A stretch of DNA of 64,000 nt. Origin: AP-15 sp963735445. Its GTDB lineage: Bacteria > Pseudomonadota > Alphaproteobacteria > ATCC43930 > CGMCC-115725. The notes beneath the pieces were generated by a model that was not told where the DNA came from, ran no database searches, and saw nothing but the letters and a program-made list of their open reading frames with translations. The position numbers and the translations under genes were made by a program. This document shows, in pieces, positions 1 to 9,927 of this stretch. Position 1 is the first letter of the stretch. Every line of letters starts with the position of its first letter. Location: contig CAVTLC010000002.1 in NCBI GenBank assembly GCA_963735445.1, forward strand, positions 1 to 64,000, read 5' to 3'.

Positions 1-89
1 GGCGCATTCTGGCCTTCGGGCAGAGCACCGGGCAGCGCCTCGCTCGCGGCGCCCGCTGCCAAAGCCGGAAAGATAGCGCTGCATCGGCT

Positions 90-433
90 TTACTCCGGGG
101 ATATCGGAATAATCGTCCTTTCCTCAACGACATAGCTTTTGATACGCCTGATGAACAGGGTGCGATCGGCATGAAAGTGCTTTCGCCTCGGGGAAGCGTG
201 GCGCGCCGAAGGCTTCGAGATCGTTGTACGAAGCTCGCGATGCCGTCGATTGGGACCGCAGTCGTTGGGATGTCGGGGCGCGTCTGCTCCGCCAGGATGT
301 GCGACTGAACATAGCGGCGCACACCTGGTAGAGCACGCGCCAGCGGCGCGTGAATCTCGAACCAAGACGCTTGACGAATTCTTCGTGGCTCAGCCTGTGT
401 TTGTGGTGTGGTCAGCCCGACGCTTTTGATCAT
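90..433 (-). pseudogene. EthD-family protein, reading frame broken several times
   Basis: Reading the minus strand from ATG at 433 (preceded by AAAGGA) gives MIKSVGL. The recognisable EthD-like pieces LSHEEFVKR, WFEIHAPLARALPGVRRYVQ, YNDLEAFGAPRFPEAKAL and HADRTLFIRRIKSYVVEE then follow in order but in different frames, ending at a stop at 90. The total span is right for one protein of about 114 residues, the usual EthD size. EthD/methylmuconolactone-isomerase-like ferredoxin-fold proteins often accompany aromatic or ether degradation genes. About four indels are needed, two of which nearly cancel, so this is either a decayed gene or badly sequenced DNA. The identification is from motif memory only. 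Confidence 0.55.
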
Positions 434-548
434 CGGCGCGGTCCTTTGTCCGGGCACCCTGTTCGCGAGCGGGTGGTGCCTTGCCTCGACTGTCGCCGAT
501 CATGATACCGTTCCGAGAACCAGGCAAAAAGCAAGGATGGGAGTAGCG

Positions 549-1302
549 ATGGCATTTGTGCTGGTAAGAGAGGAGGCGATCGACAGGAGATCGCGCTCTT
601 TCTGGATACGCGCGGCTTTGTCCGGCAGAAGACAGCGACGATGGGAGGCCGAATATCGGCGCCAGTTCGAGCAGGAAGGGCGCGCCGACGCGAACGGCGC
701 CGCCGCACCACGCCGAGCGGCGGTGCAGGGCGCGGCGCCGACAATGCCGACCAGAGCAACTGGGTAACCTTGACCGGCGACCGACGCAAACCCGGTGGGC
801 GGCTGTTGCGCCGACCGTATACGGTGGTATCCGTGATCCCGGTATCCGCGAGTGGCTCGCCACCACCTGGACCCGAGCAAAAAGCTGGATCGATACCCAG
901 GAGCTTACGACGCCGGTGTTCTTGCAGCGGATCGCGCCGCACTATCAGGAATATCGCAAGAAAGCCGATGAAACGGCACGAATCCGGGCGCAAGAGCGCC
1001 GCGTTCAGCAGGAGGCTGCCGACGCGATCCGCAAACAGATCGAAGATGCCGGGATCACCGTCGAAGGGCTGATCGAATTGATCGATATCTGCGACCGATT
1101 GCCGGCGGTGCCGTTGAAGACCAAGCTCGCCGAACTCGATCACGAAGGCCGCAATTTGCGCATTTTCGAGACCGACGACCCGGCGCTGCTGATGGTGCTC
1201 GAAAAGGACAGCGCGGCGGGCCGGAGCGAGTACGCGATCGAGCGCGACGAAGGTCTCGTCGCCGATCTCACCTTATTCATGCGAGCGGCAGCGCTGTCCT
1301 AG
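549..1302 (+). pseudogene. Unrecognised gene, probably frame-broken; intact 3' part about 817-1302
   Basis: The 3' part reads cleanly from about 817 to the stop at 1302 and encodes an acidic, charged, helical protein ending in LVADLTLFMRAAALS. It has a long E/R/Q-rich helix (QEYRKKADETARIRAQERR) that could be a coiled coil. No family is recognised. The 5' part, from a candidate ATG at 549, shows protein-like segments in two different frames (for example EIALFLDTRGFVRQKTATMG around 587-646), suggesting indels like those elsewhere in the window. A GTG at 916 would be the first start inside the clean part. It lies 22 bases upstream of the gentisate-type cupin gene and may share its operon. Confidence 0.3.
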
Positions 1303-1324
1303 CGAAGCCTCAGGAGGAAGTGCG

Positions 1325-2519
1325 ATGGCGATAGAGGCGGGTATGCCCGGGCTCGGCGCGGAAGCAATGGAGCGGCTCAACGCCGAAGCCGCGCCGCTGA
1401 ATATTTGGCTGCGGACCCAGGCGAACGCGCCGGCGCAACCGCCATCGGTTTCGAGAGACCGGGTTGAACGCGGGCGAGCGGGTCGCGTCCGGCCGAGTCG
1501 GTGCGGCGCAACTCAAGCCGCTCGCGCATCACTGGCGCTGGGGCGAAATCGGCCCTTATCTCGACCGGATCGCCGAGATCGCCCGCAATGCGGATGTGTC
1601 GCCGATCGAATTTGCCGAGCGCCAGCAATTCCTGCTGACCAATCCCGGGCTCGGCGGCAGACTTCAAGTCAGCAGCACGATGCGCTGCGCGGTCTCGATC
1701 TACAATCCGGGCGATGTCGCGCCGGTGCACATCCACACGCCGAATGCCAGCCGGACGATCCTATCCGAAAATGGCGGCTACACGACGATCGAGGGTGAGC
1801 GCTGCCGAGCGGCGCGCGGCGATCTGATCTTGACTCCAAACGGCACCTGGCACGACCACGGCAATGATGGCGCAGACCCGGTGGTATGGATCGATGTGCT
1901 CGATTTTCCGCTGATGGAATTTCTCGATTGCGTCTGGCTCGATGAAGAATATCCCGGCAAAACCGAAGGCAATGCGCGTGCCCAGGCGGTTTCGGCCAAG
2001 GACGGCTATTCCCAGCGCCTCTATAGCAAAGGCGGTTTGACGCCGGGCTTTGCCGCCGCTCAGCGCGGCTTCGGGCAAAACACGTCGCCGATGTTTCACT
2101 ACCGCGGGGCCGATGTGCGCGCCGCCCTCCAAGATTTGCGGGACGAGGCCGGCGAACCCTACGAGGGTGTCACGCTGAGCTTTGTCAACCCGGTGACCGG
2201 CGCCTCGGTGTTTCCGACCCTGGATTATCGGGCGATGTTGCTGCGCTCCGGCGAGGAGACCCGGTTCAAGCGCGAAACCTCGGCGACGCTGTACCAGGTC
2301 ATCGAAGGGCGTGGGACGACCGAGATCGCCGGCCATTCCTTCCACTGGGAGGCGAACGACATCTTTGTCGTGCCCGGCTTTGCCTGGCGGCGGCATCTCA
2401 ACCGCGGCGGCTTCGATGCGGTTCTGTACGCGGTCTCCGACAAGCCGCTGCTTGAAAAAATCGGGCAATATCGCGCCCAGGGCCGCCTACCCGACGATCG
2501 CGTGATCGAACTCGGCTGA
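1325..2519 (+). CDS. Gentisate 1,2-dioxygenase-like double-cupin protein (one frameshift)
   Basis: A two-cupin ring-cleavage dioxygenase family member, expected to open gentisate or a related hydroxylated aromatic acid using Fe(II) and O2. The first cupin has the HIH metal motif followed by GTWHDHG. The second cupin (about the last 110 residues) reads NDIFVVPGFAWRRH and lacks the first histidine pair, as is usual for the second half of this family. The best start is ATG 1325 behind AGGAGGAA, giving MAIEAGMPGL. That frame crosses to the main frame somewhere around 1440-1500. Removing one base makes a 397-residue protein; otherwise translation could begin at TTG 1464, which has no good ribosome site. 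The substrate is unproven. Confidence 0.75.
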
Positions 2520-2540
2520 CCCACGCCAGCGCGAGCGCGG

Positions 2541-4491
2541 TCAGCGGGCGAGATCGCTGACCAGCGAAAAGGCTGAGTTGCGTCCCTTCTGCCCGCGATA
2601 GACTTGCAAGTTTTCGAGGACGCGCTGGACATAAAGCCGGGTTTCGTCGATCGGAATGGTTTCGATCCAATCGACCATGTCGATCTTGCCGCCGCGCGGG
2701 TCGCCATATTCGGCGAGCCACTGGCGTATCCGGCCGGGACCGGCGTTGTACGAGGCGATCGCCAGAGCGTAAGACCCGCCGAAATCTTCGATCAGATTTT
2801 GCAAATAGCCGCGGCCGAGTTCGATGTTGTAGAGCCCGTCCGTCATCAGCCGCGGCATCGAGAACGGCTGGCCGAGCTTGGCTGCGGTCGAGCTTGCCGT
2901 CGCCGGCATCAGCTGCATCAACCCGCGAGCGCCGACAGGGCTGACGGCATCGACATCAAAGCCGCTCTCCTGGCGGATGATCGCATAGAGCAACGCGGGC
3001 TCGGTGGCGCCGCCGGCCGGCAAAGCGATGATCGGGTAGCCGTGGATCATCAACGGTGTGCCGGCCACGATGGCGCGCTTGGCGACCGCGATCGCGAGAT
3101 CAAGGCGCCCGTTCTGCTCGGCGAGGGCGGCCAGCATCGAAAACTGCGTCGGGGTTTGCGCCCGGTCCGCCAAGTGCAGCAAGAAATCCTTGCTGTGCTG
3201 ACGATCCCCTATCGCGAAAAAGATCTTTGTCGCGCGAACCACCTCGTCGCTATCGAAAGCGGCACTTTCGGCGCTGGTTGGGACCGGTTCCGGAACGGGT
3301 TTTGGCGGCGCGTCGTCGCCGAGCTGGTGGGCGGCGAGTTGCCCGTAAAAGGTCGCCATATGCTCGGCGCCGGCGGCATACCATTTCCGCGCCAAGTCGG
3401 GCTTGGCCTCGGCCTCGGCGGCGCGGCCGCCCCAATAGGCCGCTCGTGCCTTCGCATACGGCGTGTCGGCCCGCGTCAGGATATGGGAAAAGTCGTCGAA
3501 GGCGAGTGACGGATCCTTTTTGAACCGTAACGCGATGTAGCCAAGCAGAAAATTGGCGTCGGCATAGGCTTTGCCGTCGAGAACGCCGTGCTGCGCGGCG
3601 ATCTGATAGGCAAGATCGAAATTGCCGCCAGCGAGCACGCGTCGCGCGATAATCTGGCGCTCACGCCACCAGGCCTCGGGGTGCAGCGGATCCCCCGAAT
3701 TGCCGCGCAGGATCGCAACCGCGGCGTCGGTCATGTCCTTTTCGCGCCGCGCGCGCAATTCCGCGAAGAGCAGCCCGGAATCGGCCTGCAACGGCGCCGG
3801 CACGCGTGCAACGAGCAGGTCGGCCGCCGGGGCATGCAGCAACAAGGCGAGACGCGCCTCGGCCAACGCGCGGGAGTCCGGCGGCACCCGCGACAGCATC
3901 CGCCGCACCGCCTCGACCTTGCCGTCCCACAGCAGCCGGTCCAGCCGGTTTTGATTGTCTTGCGGCGTAATTGCCGCGCCATGATTGGCGAGAAAACTCT
4001 TTTCGTCGAGCGCGTTGAAATCGCTGTCGACCCAAACCGCCCGCAATGCCGCGGTGCTGCCTGCGACATCGCCCGATTTCAACTTTATCTCGGCAGCGCG
4101 GATCTGTCCGGTGGCGCTGAGTGGTGGGAAGCGGGCAAACCAGGCGGCGGCAACGGCATCGGTTTCGCCCGCCAGCGCTTCTTCGGCGTGCATCCGTAAC
4201 GCCTTTTGACGCGGCCAAGCCGGGTTCTTTTCGATGAAATCGGCGATGTCGGCAAAGCGGCCCGGGGCGCCGGGGCTGGCGTAGTTGAGCCAACGCAGCA
4301 TTTTGGAGCGGCAGCGGGTCGCTGATCGCGGCGACATCGGCGGAGGCCCGGTTCCAGTCGCCGGCTTGCGCGGCCGCGACCGCAGCGCGGGTCGCCGCCG
4401 CATCGGAACTCGATAATGTCTGCGCTTGCGCAGCAACGGTGACAGCCAGTCCCAGGATAACCGGCAAAATAAAGCGATTGAGAGAGAGCAA
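2541..4491 (-). CDS. slt: Soluble lytic murein transglycosylase (Slt family), one frameshift
   Basis: A periplasmic enzyme that cleaves peptidoglycan glycan strands to 1,6-anhydromuropeptides. The start at 4491 gives a clear signal peptide (MLSLNRFILPVILGLAVTV..AQA). A long alpha-helical superhelix follows, then a C-terminal SLT domain with the catalytic glutamate in IIRQESGFD, the GARGLMQLMP block and SYNAGPGRIRQWL. The signal-peptide frame stops matching at SDPLPLQ and the family sequence resumes in another frame at MLRWLNYASPG. Dropping one base from TTTT at 4301-4304 joins them (LPLQMLRWLNY) into 649 residues. It converges with the gentisate-type gene, 21 bases between stops. Confidence 0.9.
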
Positions 4492-4681
4492 GGTTGGCCC
4501 CCCTTCCTTGCCGCGTCAAAGATAAGGCAAACGTCATAGCGGGTTTTTGTCCGGCGAAGCAAGGAAAGGCCACCTATTCCCCATATTTCCACGCGCGGCC
4601 GGGTGCCGATCCCGCCAATGTTGAAGCTTGCCGTCGCGAGGGATATCGTGCGCGGTCGAGGCCGCCATCCGGGAGGAAACG

Positions 4682-5557
4682 ATGTTTAAGGGATCGTTTG
4701 TCGCGCTGATTACCCCGTTTCGCAACGGCGGGGTCGATGAGACCAAGTTTCAGGATTTTGTCGCGTGGCAAGTCGACCAGGGCACGCATGGTCTGGTGCC
4801 GACCGGCACCACCGGCGAGGCGCCGACCTTGAGCCACGACGAGCAGGAGCGGGTGATCGCGCTGTGCGCCGAAGTCGCGAACGGCCGGGTCCCGGTCATT
4901 GCCGGCACCGGATCAAATTCGACCGCGCATACGATCGAACTGACGCGCATCGCCAAGGCGGCTGGAGCCAGCGCGGCGCTGATCGTTTGCCCCTACTACA
5001 ACAAGCCGACCCAGGAAGGCCTTTACCAGCACTTCAAGGCGATCCATGACGCGGTCGACATCCCGATCGTGATCTACAACATCCCCGGCCGGTCCTCGGT
5101 CGATATGAACAACGCGACGATGGCTCGGCTCGCGAAACTCCCCAACATCGTCGGCGTCAAGGACGCGACCAACGATCTCGCACGCCCGTTGCGCATGCGC
5201 GTCGATATCGGCCGCGATTTTTCGATGATGTCGGGGGAGGATGCGACCGCAGTTGCCTATCTCGCACAGGGCGGCGACGGCTGCATCTCGGTCACCGCCA
5301 ATGTGGCGCCGAGGCTGCTCGCTGAAATGCACGAGGCATGGCAGCGCGGCGCGTTCGAGACCGTCCAGCAGATCAACGAGCGGCTGATCCCGCTGCACGA
5401 TGCGCTGTTCGCCGAAACCAGCCCGGCGCCGGTCAAATACGCTGCGTCGCTGCTCGGCAAATGCGAACCGACGGTGCGCCAGCCGCTGTGCGCGATCATG
5501 CCCGAAACACAGGAGCGGGTGGCGCGGGCGATGCGCGGCGCGGGTCTGTTGAACTAA
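4682..5557 (+). CDS. dapA: 4-hydroxy-tetrahydrodipicolinate synthase
   Basis: Condenses pyruvate with aspartate semialdehyde, the first committed step of lysine and meso-diaminopimelate synthesis. It is 291 residues, standard for the family. Visible active-site residues include T43-T44 in GTTGEAPT, Y105-Y106 in CPYYNKP, Y132 and R137 in IYNIPGR, and the Schiff-base lysine K160 in GVKDAT. ATG 4682 is preceded by GGAGGAAACG, which is why it is preferred over an in-frame ATG at 4628. It is followed by smpB 52 bases later on the same strand, a common alphaproteobacterial order. Confidence 0.97.
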   Translation: MFKGSFVALITPFRNGGVDETKFQDFVAWQVDQGTHGLVPTGTTGEAPTLSHDEQERVIALCAEVANGRVPVIAGTGSNSTAHTIELTRIAKAAGASAALIVCPYYNKPTQEGLYQHFKAIHDAVDIPIVIYNIPGRSSVDMNNATMARLAKLPNIVGVKDATNDLARPLRMRVDIGRDFSMMSGEDATAVAYLAQGGDGCISVTANVAPRLLAEMHEAWQRGAFETVQQINERLIPLHDALFAETSPAPVKYAASLLGKCEPTVRQPLCAIMPETQERVARAMRGAGLLN

Positions 5558-5609
5558 GTTGAGCTGTTGAACTGAGTCGAGCTGTTAGGCAGGGTTTGGG
5601 ACGGGCGCG

Positions 5610-6074
5610 ATGCGGACGGCCGATCGATATGTCGCGCAAAACCGGCGCGCCCGGCACGATTACATCATCGAGGATACGCTCGAAGCCGGCCTCGTATTGC
5701 AAGGCACCGAGGTCAAGGTATTGCGCAAGGGCCAGGCCAGCATCGCCGAAGCTTATGCCGACGAGAGCGGCGGCGAGCTGTTTCTGGTCAATGCCAACAT
5801 CCCGGAATATGCGAGTTCGGCGCACTTCAACCACGAGCCGCGGCGGCCGCGAAAGCTGTTGTTGCATCGCAAGGAAATGAACCGACTGCTCGGCGCGATC
5901 CGTCGCGAGGGGGTGACGGTGGTGCCGCTATCGATCTATTTCAACGAGCGCGGCCGGGCCAAGATCTCGCTCGGCCTTGCCCGCGGCAAGCGCAAAGCCG
6001 ATAAGCGCGAAGCGGAAAAGTCGCGCGACTGGCAACGCAGCCGCGCCCGGATCATGCGCGAACAAAGCGCCTGA
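5610..6074 (+). CDS. smpB: SsrA-binding protein SmpB
   Basis: An RNA-binding partner of tmRNA in trans-translation, rescuing stalled ribosomes. It is 154 residues with the typical pieces: NRRARHDYIIEDTLEAGLVL near the N-terminus, GTEVKVLRKGQASI, the NANIPEYASS stretch, and the basic tail GLARGKRKADKREAEKSRDWQR that enters the ribosomal mRNA path. It probably forms a unit with dapA. The 52-base gap between them carries a short direct repeat (TTGAGCTGTTGAACTGAG followed by a shorter copy). No tmRNA gene is seen nearby. Confidence 0.96.
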   Translation: MRTADRYVAQNRRARHDYIIEDTLEAGLVLQGTEVKVLRKGQASIAEAYADESGGELFLVNANIPEYASSAHFNHEPRRPRKLLLHRKEMNRLLGAIRREGVTVVPLSIYFNERGRAKISLGLARGKRKADKREAEKSRDWQRSRARIMREQSA

Positions 6075-6143
6075 TCTCCAGCGGTGCCGTCTGGGCTCTG
6101 ACGCGTGCGCCGCCGACCTTCAGAATTAGCTTCAGTACCCGAC

Positions 6144-6909
6144 TCAGAAGTGGATTTCGTATTCGGCTTGCCAGCGCCAAGTCGTCAGCGGCGCCCATGG
6201 CCGTATCCCAAACAGGATGCCGCCGTTCCATCTGAGACTGCCGGGTCCGATATTGCTGATCGTTCCGAACACCTGCGGGCCGATGCGATTGTCCTGGGGC
6301 CAGCCGGAGTTGAACGGCTCAAACCCGCTCGGCTGGCCGTAAGCCTGGAAACCCGGCTCGACTGGCGTGCCAAGCGCGATCCTTGTTTCCCATGCGTAGG
6401 TAAAACCGGGCCTGCCCGAAGCGTATTGCGGGCCGACATCGTGCTGAAGGAACAGGTTCACGGTATTGATCGTGTGGAACAACTCTTTGCGAAAAATCGG
6501 CCCGAATGTCACGCCGTTCGGATTGTCGGCTAAGGTATTCTTGCTAAATTCGAAGAAAAATCCGCTATCTGCCCAGTATTCGCCGCGATTGGTAAATTGG
6601 AAGATATTCTCCCAGGTAACGGCGCTGAAATGTATTAACTCGCCAGGACCTGCCTCGCGTTCCTGCTCCAACTCAAGTTCGGTGCGCCAAAAGCCGTTGA
6701 CGCCATATTCAAACTCTTGGACCGAACTCAATTCGCCACTGTGGGCGCGCTTTGGGTCGTGAGCCGATGTCGCCAACTGGCTCGATCGCGAATTCACCGG
6801 TCTCGGCGTCGGGGTAGCGCACCTTGAACTCCGCGGTGGCCGGCATCGCGAGGCTCAAGCTGACCGCCGCGGCCAGGGGAAGTATGAAATTGCTTCGCAT
6901 TCGCAGCAC
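6144..6909 (-). CDS. Secreted, beta-rich probable outer-membrane protein of the FTR1 locus (one frameshift)
   Basis: The start at 6909 gives a signal peptide (MRSNFILPLAAAVSLSLAMPATA). The remainder, about 230 residues, has the alternating aromatic/polar pattern of an outer-membrane barrel (FWRTELELEQ, ENIFQFTNRGEYWADSG, FTYAWETRIALG) and ends in phenylalanine (EYEIHF), as many barrel proteins do. I recall similar unnamed proteins beside FTR1 iron permeases but cannot name a family. The signal-peptide frame and the barrel frame are joined by removing one base near 6762-6770, giving 254 residues. It lies 41 bases downstream of the FTR1 gene on the same strand, so a role in periplasmic iron handling is inferred. 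Confidence 0.6.
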
Positions 6910-6949
6910 TCCCGCAGACTGCGCGTTCCAAGAAACCAGGCGAATTTCT

Positions 6950-7790
6950 TTAGACGGTTGCGACCGGACGCGGCAGGTTTGGCGCGCGCTCAGGCGCCAT
7001 CAACCGCATCAATCCGCCGATCACGATGATTGTCGCGAGATAAAACACGACCTGAATGCCGGCGGGCTGTGCCGAATAGCCGATCAGCACGTGCAGCAGT
7101 GTGCCAAGTGCGCTGCGCTCACCGAGGATCGCGGAGGTATCCCACAGATCGTTGCCGAGCGACGGCAGCAGATTGGCCTGCATCAGAAATGCCGCGCCCT
7201 TGCGACGCCATGCCCGCCGCCAACAGCAGGATCAGCCAGCTGGTCACGGCAAACAGTCGCTTCATCGGGATCGCGAGCAGCCCGTAGTAAATCAGGGCGC
7301 CAAGCGCTACGCCGCCAATCATCCCCAACGCGCCACCCATCAGCATGCTAAGCGCGCCCAGTCCCGAGGCGACGGCGATGCCGTACAAAAACAGCACGAC
7401 CTCGGACCCCTCGCGCAACACCGCGATGCCGACGACGAGACCCAGCGCATAAAGCGGCCGACCGCCGCCAGCGACGGCGCGGCCCAAGCCTGCTGCACTC
7501 GCCGCCAACTCGCGTCCGTGCCGGTTCATCCAGACGTTGTGCCAGCCGAGCATCGCGACCGCGGTAAAGAGAATGGTCGCATTAAACAATTCCTGGCCGA
7601 TGCCGTTGACTGCGGCGGCAATCGCCTCGGCGCAGCCGGCGACGATCGTCGCACCGGCGATCCCGGCGGCGACGCCTCCAAAGATCCAGATGCCGCGACG
7701 GGGCACACCGCGGCTCGCCGCTAGCACGATGCCGACAACGAGGGCAGCTTCCAGAACTTCGCGAAAAACGATGATCGCCGTGGCAAGCAT
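6950..7790 (-). CDS. FTR1-family high-affinity iron permease (one frameshift)
   Basis: An inner-membrane iron importer of the OFeT/FTR1 family. Both signature REXXE-type motifs are visible: REVLEAALVVGI near the N-terminus and REGSEVVLFLYG in the middle, each in a hydrophobic helix; about seven membrane segments are expected. The first frame runs off after LLLAAGMASQG. The true C-terminus (LMQANLLPSLGNDLWDTSAIL) continues in another frame. Removing one base from CCC at 7197-7199 joins the parts into 279 residues, the normal family length. The cupredoxin gene lies 11 bases upstream, an arrangement like FtrB-FtrC of ferrous-iron uptake systems, but no P19/FtrA or polyferredoxin FtrD gene is present. 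Confidence 0.88.
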
Positions 7791-7801
7791 TGCGTTACTC
7801 G

Positions 7802-8128
7802 CTATTTGACAACCAGATGGCCGCGGGTTTGCGGATGAAGATCGTCAAAGAATTCATAGCTGCCGGGGTCGAGCGGCCCGACAAAGACCGAAATCTCCTG
7901 GCCCGGGCCGACCAGTTTTTCGCGATGAAGTTGCGTGCTTTCAAATTCCGACGGGGTTTGGTTATCGTTGCGAACCACCAGCTTGACCTTGGCGCCGGCC
8001 GAAATCTGCACTTCGGCCGGCACGAATTGGTTATTTTTTAAGGAGATCGCGAAACTCGGAACATCGGCCAAGGCGGGTGTCACCAACAGCAGACCCAGCA
8101 CTCCGGCGACCGGCAGAACACGACGCAT
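7802..8128 (-). CDS. Periplasmic cupredoxin-domain protein linked to FTR1
   Basis: 108 residues with a signal peptide (MRRVLPVAGVLGLLLVTPALA) and a single cupredoxin-like beta sandwich: NNQFVPAEVQISAGAKVKLVVRN, then GSYEFFDDLHPQTRGHLVV. A canonical type I copper set (H, C, H, M) is not complete; cysteine is absent and only isolated histidines are seen, as in the FTR1-associated subgroup. It probably oxidises or delivers iron to the permease encoded immediately downstream, by analogy with FtrB. It is first gene of the iron operon, with the promoter expected between 8129 and 8203. Confidence 0.8.
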   Translation of the reverse strand: MRRVLPVAGVLGLLLVTPALADVPSFAISLKNNQFVPAEVQISAGAKVKLVVRNDNQTPSEFESTQLHREKLVGPGQEISVFVGPLDPGSYEFFDDLHPQTRGHLVVK

Positions 8129-8203
8129 CGAACAGCACCAAAACTTTGCGAATGCGAACGGCTCGCAATATCAGTGGTATCCCGTTGCACGGCAATCGCA
8201 AAA

Positions 8204-8899
8204 TTATCCCGGCTCCGCCGGCGTGCCATGCGCCTGGCGCATCGCTCGCTCTCCACGGCCCGGCTCTAGTCGGTCGAGAATTTCGGCGAACACCGCCTCG
8301 AACATCGCCGGCGTCAGTTTTCCGGTGTTCGTGTTGAGCCGCGAGCAGTGATAGCTGTCGGCCAATAGCCGCCCATCGGGGAGCGCATGCACCGCACCAT
8401 GGCCGAACCGGAACAATGCACGGCGCAGGCCCAACGCCGAGAGCACTGCATCATGGGCGATCGCCCCTAATGCCACAAACGCGCGAAGCCCGGGCGAGGC
8501 CATCATCTCCTGCACCAGGAACCGCCGGCAGGCGGTGATCTCGCGCGGTTCGGGCTTGTTTTGCGGCGGCACACAGCGCACCGCGTTGGTGATCCGCGCG
8601 CCAACCAGCGCCAGCCCATCATCCGCCCGCGCGTCGTAGTGCCCCAATGCCAATCCGAATTTGCGCAGGGTCGCATAAAGCAAGTCGCCGGCGTAATCGC
8701 CGGTAAACGGGCGCCCGGTGCGGTTGGCGCCGCGCAGCCCCGGCGCCAGCCCCACGATCAGCAGCTCGGCCGCCGCCACACCAAAGGACGGCACCGGTGC
8801 GTTGAACCAATCCGGATGCGCCTTACGCTGGGTCTCGCGAAACGCCACCAGTCGCGGACAGAGCGCACAGTCCCGGCCCGGTAACTTTGCCGCCGGCAT
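8204..8899 (-). CDS. Family 5 uracil-DNA glycosylase (UdgB type)
   Basis: A base-excision-repair enzyme removing uracil and other deaminated bases from DNA. It is 231 residues. CALCPRL at residues 11-17 holds two of the cysteines expected to bind the 4Fe-4S cluster. The active-site block GLAPGLRGANRTGRPFTGD contains the family's GLAPG and PFTGD elements, and SYHCSRLNTNTG is the C-terminal HxxxxN-type motif. Further cysteines (RCVPPQNK, TACRRF) complete the cluster set. The start is ATG 8899. It lies between the iron locus and the NYN gene on the same strand but with gaps of 75 and 111 bases, so operon membership is unclear. Confidence 0.9.
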   Translation of the reverse strand: MPAAKLPGRDCALCPRLVAFRETQRKAHPDWFNAPVPSFGVAAAELLIVGLAPGLRGANRTGRPFTGDYAGDLLYATLRKFGLALGHYDARADDGLALVGARITNAVRCVPPQNKPEPREITACRRFLVQEMMASPGLRAFVALGAIAHDAVLSALGLRRALFRFGHGAVHALPDGRLLADSYHCSRLNTNTGKLTPAMFEAVFAEILDRLEPGRGERAMRQAHGTPAEPG

Positions 8900-9010
8900 T
8901 TGCCCGGCTTCTAGAACCCCGCCCGGCGGTTCGGCAGGAAGGGGAGGCTCGGTCGGCAGCGCCCCAGAGAGACCCGGACCCGGGCGACCCGGGCTCGCGC
9001 GCTGGCGCGC

Positions 9011-9589
9011 TCACGCCTCGTCGACGGTTTCGGTGCGCACCCGCATTTCCTCGCGCGGATGATGATTGCGCGCGATGTTGGGTGCGAGATCCTGCAATTC
9101 GATAAAGTTGTCGGCCTGACGGCGCAGATCGTCCGAGACCATTGGCGGCGACGAGCGGATCGTCGATACCACCGACACGCGCACGCCGCGGCGCTGCACC
9201 GCCTCAACCAGACGGCGAAAATCGCCATCGCCGGAAAACAGCACGGCATGATCGATAAATTGCGCCATTTCGAGCATATCGATCGCCAGCTCGATATCCA
9301 TGTTGCCCTTGATCCGCCGCCGCCCCATCACGTCGGTGAACTCCTTGGTCGGCTTTGTGACCATCGAATAGCCGTTGTAATCGAGCCAATCGACCAATGG
9401 CCGAATTGGCGAATATTCCTGATCTTCGACCAACGCCGTATAGTAAAACGCGCGGATCAACCGTCCTTTGGTGCTGAACAAATCGAGAAGCCGTTTGTAA
9501 TCGATGTCAAAGGCAAGGCCACGGGCGGCGGAATAAAGATTGGCGCCGTCGATGAATATGGCGATACGCTCTTCTGGATAGAATATCAT
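9011..9589 (-). CDS. NYN (LabA/DUF88-like PIN-fold) domain protein
   Basis: 192 residues with the PIN-like NYN nuclease fold. Acidic metal-ligand positions are seen in IAIFIDGANLY, KGNMDIELAIDML and VLFSGDGDF, in the usual order. Families like this are predicted RNases acting on RNA in the cytoplasm. The C-terminal tail (NHHPREEMRVRTETVDEA) is charged and probably flexible. In many alphaproteobacteria a gene of this type lies near smpB; here the iron locus and udgB separate them. Confidence 0.85.
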   Translation of the reverse strand: MIFYPEERIAIFIDGANLYSAARGLAFDIDYKRLLDLFSTKGRLIRAFYYTALVEDQEYSPIRPLVDWLDYNGYSMVTKPTKEFTDVMGRRRIKGNMDIELAIDMLEMAQFIDHAVLFSGDGDFRRLVEAVQRRGVRVSVVSTIRSSPPMVSDDLRRQADNFIELQDLAPNIARNHHPREEMRVRTETVDEA

Positions 9590-9927
9590 TGGGGATAATG
9601 CTCCAAATCACGATAGCTTAATAAAAGTGTCGTACAGCGACGCGGCCGGGTCAAGCGCAACCTCCCGCCGGCCGGGCGGGTTCTCCTGAATAGTACAGAA
9701 CAGGTTTGTGGTCGTAAATCGCGCTCACGTTGCGCGTTCGGGCAGGCTCGCGGCCGGCCTGCCGCACCGCACTTAAACGGGAAAATCTCCCGATGGCGCC
9801 GTGTATGTTTAAACACTTCGAAAAGTTTTCGAGAGAAGGCGGAGCGCTGGCACGCCCGCGCCTTAGCACCGCTTCCGGCAATTTCCCGGAAGGTGCCAAC
9901 AGCTGAAGTGGCCGCGGGAGTGCAGCG
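9590..9927. other. Non-coding stretch upstream of the NYN gene
   Basis: No convincing reading frame on either strand. It holds an AT-rich segment at 9590-9640 suitable for the NYN gene promoter, a GC-rich interrupted palindrome around 9745-9770, and the stem-loop at 9866-9896 listed separately. I see no tRNA or known small RNA. Confidence 0.5.
9866..9896 (-). terminator. Stem-loop downstream of the 47-residue gene
   Basis: CTTCCGG (9872-9878) pairs with CCGGAAG (9886-9892) around a 7-base loop, and GCAC (9866-9869) with GTGC (9893-9896) across a two-base bulge. It begins 32 bases after the stop of the small gene at 9928. There is no T-run, so termination is only a possibility. Confidence 0.35.

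Noticed and set aside
430..1143. A 237-residue reading frame on the minus strand opposite the damaged gene
   Set aside because: Very rich in arginine and proline with no start context or recognisable motif; it is the shadow of the plus-strand gene in GC-rich DNA.
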